Below are positions 58,614 through 64,000 of a DNA stretch of 64,000 nucleotides, one piece after another. The notes beneath the pieces were generated by a model. That model did not search any database, was not told the origin of the DNA, and worked only from the letters and a program-made list of their open reading frames with translations. The first letter of the stretch is position 1. Each line of letters opens with the position of its first letter. Position numbers and translations under genes: made by a program. Origin of the DNA: Desulfallas thermosapovorans DSM 6562 (GTDB lineage Bacteria > Bacillota > Desulfotomaculia > Desulfotomaculales > Desulfallaceae); contig NZ_VNHM01000009.1 of NCBI RefSeq assembly GCF_008124625.1, positions 62,001 to 126,000 of the forward strand, written 5' to 3'.

Positions 58614-59078
58614 CTACTTTCCCCGGGGCAGCAAATCCTTGTCCATTAAATATTCAGTCAACAACTTGGCGGTATTACCGGTTATTTTGAGGCAATTAAC
58701 CATATGCTCGCGACTGTCTATTTCGTGGGGGTTTAACACCCGGCAGCAAGTAGCCCCGAATTTTTGTTCAAAGCGATCATGCAACTCCTTGGACAGGCGG
58801 TAGCAAACGTCCCGGTCCCCCATATCGGTACCAACTCGGCCTTTAATTAAACTAACCATGGCCGCCGATGCTGTCAGTGCACCGCACATACAGCCGGCAT
58901 GTCCCAATCCCCCCCCGAATGCGGTAAACATTTTAACCAGGCCCGGGTCAACATCCGGTGCCACCAATTCCCGGAAGGCAAGAAAAATTGCTTCTGCGCA
59001 GTTGTGCCCGATCTTAAAATTGTCTCCGGCTTTGTTTCTCATTTCAATGGCCAGATCTTTTTCCATGTTGTCAACCAC
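58614..59078 (-). CDS. C_GCAxxG_C_C family redox protein
   Basis: 154 residues. The family signature is complete: NCAEAIFLAF near 25, GCMCGALTASAAM near 60 (the GCAxxG-like segment), CYRLSKEL and ATCCRVLN later, and a final C in NCLKI. Such proteins are thought to be redox-active, with clustered Cys. It is in a minus-strand group with yraN and the VWA gene. Confidence 0.85.
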   Translation of the reverse strand: MVDNMEKDLAIEMRNKAGDNFKIGHNCAEAIFLAFRELVAPDVDPGLVKMFTAFGGGLGHAGCMCGALTASAAMVSLIKGRVGTDMGDRDVCYRLSKELHDRFEQKFGATCCRVLNPHEIDSREHMVNCLKITGNTAKLLTEYLMDKDLLPRGK

Positions 59079-59105
59079 TCCTTTTTTTAATTTGGGATCT
59101 ATATA

Positions 59106-60302
59106 TTATTTTTTTACCCTGAGCTTTTTAATAGCAGCATTTAAGCCATCCAGGGTCAATTCATACATAGGAAATACCTTGCGAATCAATCCAATGGTAT
59201 AGCTACCCTCCACCGTATCCCAGTACTGTCCGGGTACAGGATTTAGCCATACACTGTGTTCAAAGTGGCCGGCCAGTCTTTGCAACCACACCATGCCCGG
59301 TTCCTCGTTATCAGCCCCCCATTCCAACGCCCCGTAAGGCATCAGCAATTCCCCGGCACCCATGCTGGCATCACCCACCATGATAAGCCGGTAATCCGAG
59401 CCAAACCGGCGCAAAAAGTCAAAAGTATTAATGGAATTACGTCTCATGCAAAAGGGATCCTTAAAAATAATCTCATATACACAGTTATGAAAATAAAAAA
59501 ACTGCAGATCACGAAAATGTGTGGATTTGTTGGCAGCGTTAAACAACCGGCTGCAAAGCCTTTGGTAAGGATTCATGGAACCACCGGAATCCATCAAAAT
59601 AAGCAGCCTAATTTTATTTTTGCGCCCCCTGGTCCACACCAGTTCCAAGCGACCGGCGTTGCGTCCGGTGGCATCCACAGTGGCATCCAGGTCGAGCACA
59701 TCCCGCTCTCCATCCACCGCTGTACTGAGCAGGCGTAATTTACGCAGGGCCAGCTCAAACTGCCGGGTGCTCAATGTTTCATCCGAGCGGAAATCACGGT
59801 AGGCACGCTGGGCGGCCACTTTGACCGCTGAACGGTTAACAGATTCTCCCCCAATGCGCACACCGGCCGGGTGGTAACCGGAATGACCGAAGGGTGAAGT
59901 ACCTCCAGTACCAATCCAATGAGAACCCCCGTGGTGCTGCTCCGTCTGCTGCATTAAACGCTCGGCTAGTTTTCTTTTCAACTCTTCTAGGTTCCACTGC
60001 AGTTCCGGTTTTTTATTCGCCGGGTTTACCTTAAGGGGTGGCAGCGCATTTTCCAGCCATTTGAGCACTTCTGCCGTTATTTCCGGTGGCGTTTCAATAC
60101 CTTCGAAACACTTTAAAAAGGCACGGTCAAAGGCGTCGTACTGGGTTTCACTTTTTACCAATACTGAGCGGGCCAAATAGTAAAAACTTATCAAACTGCT
60201 ATTGGCTAATCCATACTGCAACGCCTCCATCAATGTCAACCATTCGGTAAGGGAAACATTAACTCCTTCCCGGCGTAAACCATAAAAAAGCCCGGTAAAC
60301 AT
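59106..60302 (-). CDS. VWA-domain protein (CoxE-like)
   Basis: 398 residues. The N-terminal part is a helical region; residues about 215-370 form a VWA domain with LILMDSGGSMNPY (MIDAS D-x-G-x-S). Followed by a MoxR-type ATPase gene 4 nt upstream on the same strand; such pairs act as maturation chaperones that insert metals or assemble complexes. The client is not identifiable. Confidence 0.85.
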   Translation of the reverse strand: MFTGLFYGLRREGVNVSLTEWLTLMEALQYGLANSSLISFYYLARSVLVKSETQYDAFDRAFLKCFEGIETPPEITAEVLKWLENALPPLKVNPANKKPELQWNLEELKRKLAERLMQQTEQHHGGSHWIGTGGTSPFGHSGYHPAGVRIGGESVNRSAVKVAAQRAYRDFRSDETLSTRQFELALRKLRLLSTAVDGERDVLDLDATVDATGRNAGRLELVWTRGRKNKIRLLILMDSGGSMNPYQRLCSRLFNAANKSTHFRDLQFFYFHNCVYEIIFKDPFCMRRNSINTFDFLRRFGSDYRLIMVGDASMGAGELLMPYGALEWGADNEEPGMVWLQRLAGHFEHSVWLNPVPGQYWDTVEGSYTIGLIRKVFPMYELTLDGLNAAIKKLRVKK

Positions 60303-60306
60303 TAGA

Positions 60307-61188
60307 TCAACTCCGCCAGTAACCCGTTATATGTTTATTTCCCGCTACCCGGGCGTTATTACCGGCACCACCGCCGTGCCTGCGCCGCCATAAGGCCATA
60401 TCGTTGTCTTTTTTAAGCAGCACCCCGGGCAGGGGTATCTCCTTTTCTATAGTACGCGGGTCAATGCCACCAACCGCCAGGGCCTGTACCCAATCCAAAA
60501 GCTCGCTGGTGCTAGGCTTTTTTTGCAACCCGGGCAGGTTTCGGATACCGTAAAAAGCATTTACAGCAGCCCGCACCAACTCTTGGGGCAGGTCCGGGTA
60601 ATGCACATTGATAATTTGGCGCATCATCTCTTCATCCGGAAAGGCAATGTAATGGAATATACACCTGCGCAGGAATGCATCCGGCAGTTCCTTTTCAGCA
60701 TTGCTGGTAATAATTACGATAGGACGGTGTTTGGCCGTAATTGTTTCGCCGGTCTCGGGAATGTAAAAGCTCATTTGATCCAATTCCCATAGTAAATCAT
60801 TGGGAAATTCTATATCAGCCTTATCAATTTCATCAATCAGCAATACAACCCGTTCCGGCGACATGAACGCTTCGCCAAGTTTACCCAACCTGATATACTG
60901 CTTGATATTACCAACATCCCCTTCGCCAAACTGGCTATCGTACAAACGCTGCACGGTATCATAAATATACAGGCCATCCTGGGCTTTGGTGGTGGATTTG
61001 ATGTTCCAGATCAGCAAGGGCATTTTTAAATTGTCGGCAATACTAAGGGCCAGCATGGTTTTACCGGTACCCGGTTCGCCTTTGATTAAAAGTGGCCGGT
61101 TAAGGGCTGCCGCCACATTAACGGCACTAATTAACTCTTCAGAGGCAATGTACTTTGCCGAGCCATGATACACCATGTTGTTCTTCAT
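60307..61188 (-). CDS. MoxR-type AAA+ ATPase (CoxD-like)
   Basis: 293 residues. Walker A GEPGTGKTMLA, Walker B VVLLIDEIDKAD, sensor-1 IVITSNAEKELPDAF and arginine finger LRRC. It is first of a two-gene operon with the VWA gene. Start ATG 61188 with GAGGTG upstream. Confidence 0.9.
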   Translation of the reverse strand: MKNNMVYHGSAKYIASEELISAVNVAAALNRPLLIKGEPGTGKTMLALSIADNLKMPLLIWNIKSTTKAQDGLYIYDTVQRLYDSQFGEGDVGNIKQYIRLGKLGEAFMSPERVVLLIDEIDKADIEFPNDLLWELDQMSFYIPETGETITAKHRPIVIITSNAEKELPDAFLRRCIFHYIAFPDEEMMRQIINVHYPDLPQELVRAAVNAFYGIRNLPGLQKKPSTSELLDWVQALAVGGIDPRTIEKEIPLPGVLLKKDNDMALWRRRHGGGAGNNARVAGNKHITGYWRS

Positions 61189-61220
61189 TCATGCACCTCG
61201 TCAAGGTTAAATTTGACCTA

Positions 61221-61229
61221 ATTATACCA
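61221..61229 (-). promoter_or_regulatory. Extended -10 promoter for the MoxR/VWA operon
   Basis: TGGTATAAT on the minus strand, i.e. TGnTATAAT, 33 nt before the ATG at 61188. No convincing -35 box, as is usual for extended -10 promoters. Confidence 0.55.
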
Positions 61230-61255
61230 CGAATTATGAGCTTACAGCACAAAAA

Positions 61256-61284
61256 AAGCCTCCCATCTTAAAATGAGAGGCTTT
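61256..61284. terminator. Intrinsic terminator after nuoN
   Basis: AAAGCCTC and GAGGCTTT with a further 3-bp inner stem; on the minus strand it is followed by a T-run. It ends the nuo operon 18 nt after the nuoN stop. Confidence 0.8.
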
Positions 61285-61301
61285 CACATTTACATAACAT
61301 A

Positions 61302-62759
61302 TTAATGTAAGAAGAATGTATGAGCTGCGTTATTAACCACTTCGGAAAGCGGTCCCGGATAAACACCAATAACCAGCGTTGCTATGGTAGCCACAATCAA
61401 CGTCACAGCCACCGGACTGGATACCTTGATTGGTGTTGCGTCAACGGGATCATCGCGATACATGACCAGTGCCACCCGCAGGTAGTAGTACACTGACACC
61501 ATACTCATGATCAAACCGATAAACACCAGCCATAGATAACCGTCCACAATGGTTTTGAATAGGTAGAATTTGCCTGCAAAACCAGCCAGCGGAGGAATAC
61601 CGGCCATACTTAGGAGTGCCACCAGCATCACCGCTGCCATTAAAGGAGAGCGCTGGGCCAAACCGGCATAATCCTTTAACTCGTCACTACCGGTCACGTT
61701 GTAGTAATAAGCCACCACTGTAAAGGCCGCCATAGTGGCAAAGACATACAGGAAAGCGTAGAACATGACACCTTTGATTCCGGCTTCTGTTGCGGTCACC
61801 AAACCCACCATAATATAACCTGCCTGGGCGATACTGGAGTAAGCCAGCATCCTTTTGATGTTGGTCTGGGGTATGGCCACCAGGTTGCCGACAATTATGG
61901 TCACAGCGGCCAAAATGGCTATCACCATAGCCCAGTGTTCCCAAATTCCCGGTAAACCGGCAATGAACAACCGCACAATAATGGCCAGCGAAGCCGCCTT
62001 GGAACCCACTGCTAGAAATGCCGTCACCGGAGTGGGAGCACCTTCGTAAACGTCAGGTGACCACATATGGAACGGCACAGCGGATATTTTGAACCCGAGG
62101 CCGGCGATAACCATCACAACAGCCAGCATCAGGGCAGGTGACAGAGGCTGCATTGCAATGATCCTGCTCACTTCAAGTATGGTTATGCTGCCGGTAAGGC
62201 CGTAAATCAGGCTTAAACCATACAGAAGCACTGCCGAGCTCATTCCAGCCAGCAGCAAATATTTAATGCCGGCTTCCACTGATTTGCTATCTGATTTGCG
62301 GAAGCAAACCAGAATGACAAAGGATAAGGTCATCAACTCCAGACCCAGGTAAAAAGTTATAAAGTCACCCGCTGAGGCCATGACCATCATACCCAGCGTC
62401 GCAAATACCGTAAGACTGTAATACTCGGTCTGGAAACCCGTGTCATCCACATAACGCATGCAGCCAAGTATTACCAGCGCAGCCGCCGTCAGGAATGTGA
62501 TTTTCCAGAACAGCGCGTAATTGTCCAGCAGGTACATACCGCTTAGCAGTTCCCGGTTATCGCCCCACAGGGAAACCGCCACAGCCATGATACCCAATAT
62601 ACCCAGCAAGCTGACCCAGCCAAGGCCGTGCTTGGATCCTCTGGGTACAACAATGCCCATGATGAGCACTCCCAGTGCCAGTACGGCAGTAAGCATTTCC
62701 AGCGTCAATGCGGAAGGGTCAAATGGTAACGTGAAAACAAACATATTATCAGCTGGCAT
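61302..62759 (-). CDS. nuoN: NADH-quinone oxidoreductase subunit N
   Basis: 485 residues, about 14 membrane helices, with the proton_antipo domain (YLLLAGMSSAVLLYGLSLIYG, FKISAVPFHMWSPDVYEGAP) including the conserved Lys and Glu of the antiporter-like channel. It is the last subunit of complex I and pumps protons. It starts next to the nuoM stop (62760). Confidence 0.95.
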   Translation of the reverse strand: MPADNMFVFTLPFDPSALTLEMLTAVLALGVLIMGIVVPRGSKHGLGWVSLLGILGIMAVAVSLWGDNRELLSGMYLLDNYALFWKITFLTAAALVILGCMRYVDDTGFQTEYYSLTVFATLGMMVMASAGDFITFYLGLELMTLSFVILVCFRKSDSKSVEAGIKYLLLAGMSSAVLLYGLSLIYGLTGSITILEVSRIIAMQPLSPALMLAVVMVIAGLGFKISAVPFHMWSPDVYEGAPTPVTAFLAVGSKAASLAIIVRLFIAGLPGIWEHWAMVIAILAAVTIIVGNLVAIPQTNIKRMLAYSSIAQAGYIMVGLVTATEAGIKGVMFYAFLYVFATMAAFTVVAYYYNVTGSDELKDYAGLAQRSPLMAAVMLVALLSMAGIPPLAGFAGKFYLFKTIVDGYLWLVFIGLIMSMVSVYYYLRVALVMYRDDPVDATPIKVSSPVAVTLIVATIATLVIGVYPGPLSEVVNNAAHTFFLH

Positions 62760-64000
62760 TTAAAACTTCCCCCCTAACTGGAGCGCGTCGCTTATCGCAG
62801 CATGCAGGGGCACGACGCCGCTGTTAATCATGTCAAACAACAGGGAGGGGAGGAAACCTCCAACCACCAGTACGGTGCCCAGTACTACCAAAGGCACCAT
62901 TTCCGGTCCCCTGATATCTTCCAGGTGATCATATTCCGCACGTGGCGGGCCGAAAAGGGTGTTGGCACCGGCACGTAGTACATACAGAGCGGTAATAATG
63001 ATACCCGCAATACCGATAACCGCCAGGCCGCCATAGGCTTTAAAGCTGGCAATAAAGATGGTGAACTCGGGAATAAAGCTAACCAAGCCCGGCAATCCCA
63101 GGGAAGCCATAGCCGCCAGCATAAATCCCACAGCCAGTCGCGGTGTTTGGCGAGCCAAACCGCCCATATCCGGAATCCAGCGGGTATGGGTTTTTTCGTA
63201 AATAAAGCCGATCATGGAGAAGAATAACGCGGCCATTACACCGTGGGCGAACATGTTGGCCACGGCACCATTTAAGCCAATGACATCCAAACAGGCCACT
63301 GCTAAAATGACATAGCCCATGTGGCTGACACTGGAATAACCAACGACATATTTGAGGTCTTTCTGGGCCAGGGCGCCCATGGCGGCGTAAGCGACGCCGA
63401 TAACACCCAGCACGGCCATATACGGGGCCCAGAAGGTAGCACCCAGAGGTAGCATGTAAACCGCAATTTTAATTAAACCGTAACCGCCGATTTTTTTCAA
63501 TACACCGGCGTGGATCATACTCACCGCAGTGGGAGCCCCGGCATAACCGTCGGGTGACCAGGAGTGGAATGGCCACATGGATATAAGTGAACCAAAACCA
63601 AGCAGCATCAGCGCAAACAGCCAGATTTGATCAAATCGTTCCAGCTGTTGGGCCACCACGGCCAACCCGGTGAAACTCATGTCCGGAACCCCGGCCAGGG
63701 CCGTTGTTTTTACGAACAGGGCAATTACACCCACCAGCAGGAACCCGCTTCCGATCAGCAAGTACATGGTCAGTTTCATACCGGCGTATTCCTTGGTAAC
63801 CCGTTTGGAACTACCCCAGATAACCACCATGACATAAATGGGAATAACCACTACTTCATAGAACAGCAGGAAGATAAACAGGTCGTGAGCGATAAAGGTA
63901 CCCATAACACCGGCAATCAACAGCAGCAGCAGAATGAAAAATTCCTTGGGCCGGTTATTGACATTCCAGGAGGCGAATATCGCCGAAAATCCAATCAAGT
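62760..64000 (-). CDS. nuoM: NADH-quinone oxidoreductase subunit M, 5' end outside window
   Basis: At least 412 residues of the antiporter-like subunit M, with WPFHSWSPDGYAGAP, KKIGGYGLIKI and GYSSVSHMGYV. The reading frame continues through the right edge; about 80-100 N-terminal residues are missing here. It is upstream of nuoN in the usual order. Confidence 0.95.
   Translation of the reverse strand, partial: LIGFSAIFASWNVNNRPKEFFILLLLLIAGVMGTFIAHDLFIFLLFYEVVVIPIYVMVVIWGSSKRVTKEYAGMKLTMYLLIGSGFLLVGVIALFVKTTALAGVPDMSFTGLAVVAQQLERFDQIWLFALMLLGFGSLISMWPFHSWSPDGYAGAPTAVSMIHAGVLKKIGGYGLIKIAVYMLPLGATFWAPYMAVLGVIGVAYAAMGALAQKDLKYVVGYSSVSHMGYVILAVACLDVIGLNGAVANMFAHGVMAALFFSMIGFIYEKTHTRWIPDMGGLARQTPRLAVGFMLAAMASLGLPGLVSFIPEFTIFIASFKAYGGLAVIGIAGIIITALYVLRAGANTLFGPPRAEYDHLEDIRGPEMVPLVVLGTVLVVGGFLPSLLFDMINSGVVPLHAAISDALQLGGKF

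Overview
This window is a bacterial chromosome segment interrupted by a 39 kb prophage. The flanks carry sbcCD, an NhaP2-type antiporter, a clostridial-style YaaR protein, a 2-hydroxyacyl-CoA dehydratase-type operon (two D-component-like subunits plus an activase), a C_GCAxxG_C_C redox protein and the nuoM/nuoN end of a complex I operon. Consensus RBSs, moderate GC and this gene set suggest an anaerobic Firmicute of the Desulfotomaculum/Pelotomaculum kind. That placement is inference; no rRNA is present.

Left flank (1-14536): sbcC (cut by the window edge) and sbcD, a small Cys-containing protein, an MFS transporter, a K+/H+ antiporter, an OYE/2,4-dienoyl-CoA reductase-type flavoenzyme, a PaaI-type thioesterase, a zinc-ribbon protein, a TetR regulator, a soluble chemoreceptor with a CZB domain, a small membrane protein plus YaaR, and the C-terminal 93% of comM.

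Prophage (14528-53706): the first 33 codons of comM lie at 53697-53795, so the element sits inside comM. A 9-bp core, ATTTCAAAC, is present at both ends, and reconstructed attP has an 18-bp imperfect dyad centred on it, as expected for the large serine integrase at 52168-53664. From right to left on the minus strand: Cro-like repressor, small early genes, Gam-like and Bet (RecT-like) recombination genes, DnaD-like initiator, helicase loader, ParB-like protein, RusA resolvase, a strong promoter followed by an intrinsic terminator, then terS, terL, portal, scaffold, DUF5309-type capsid protein, C2H2 zinc-finger protein, holin, an amidase-SLH-HtrA fusion, short-tail proteins, fibres and a 1769-residue polyvalent ejection-type protein. 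No tape measure is visible, so the virion is probably podovirus-like.

Plus-strand genes of the prophage (CI repressor, a secreted protein, a YHYH/stalk protein with an in-frame UGA, integrase, another stalk-domain protein and a small membrane protein) look like lysogeny or conversion genes. The most interesting signals are: (1) a secreted prophage protein that copies a motif of a virion protein of the same phage, a candidate superinfection-exclusion decoy; (2) three near-identical palindromes TATTTCACGTGAAATA, intermediate between chromosomal parS and the Noc site, in a phage encoding a ParB-like protein; (3) an in-frame UGA at a Cys position followed by a SECIS-like hairpin; (4) a peptidoglycan amidase fused to an HtrA-like protease; (5) integration in comM with a mappable att site; (6) a promoter-terminator leader ahead of terS, suggesting antitermination.

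Right flank (53796-64000): an unknown small protein, the dehydratase/activase operon, a dispersed repeat also present next to comM, yraN, a C_GCAxxG_C_C protein, a VWA/MoxR-ATPase pair, nuoN and nuoM (cut by the edge).
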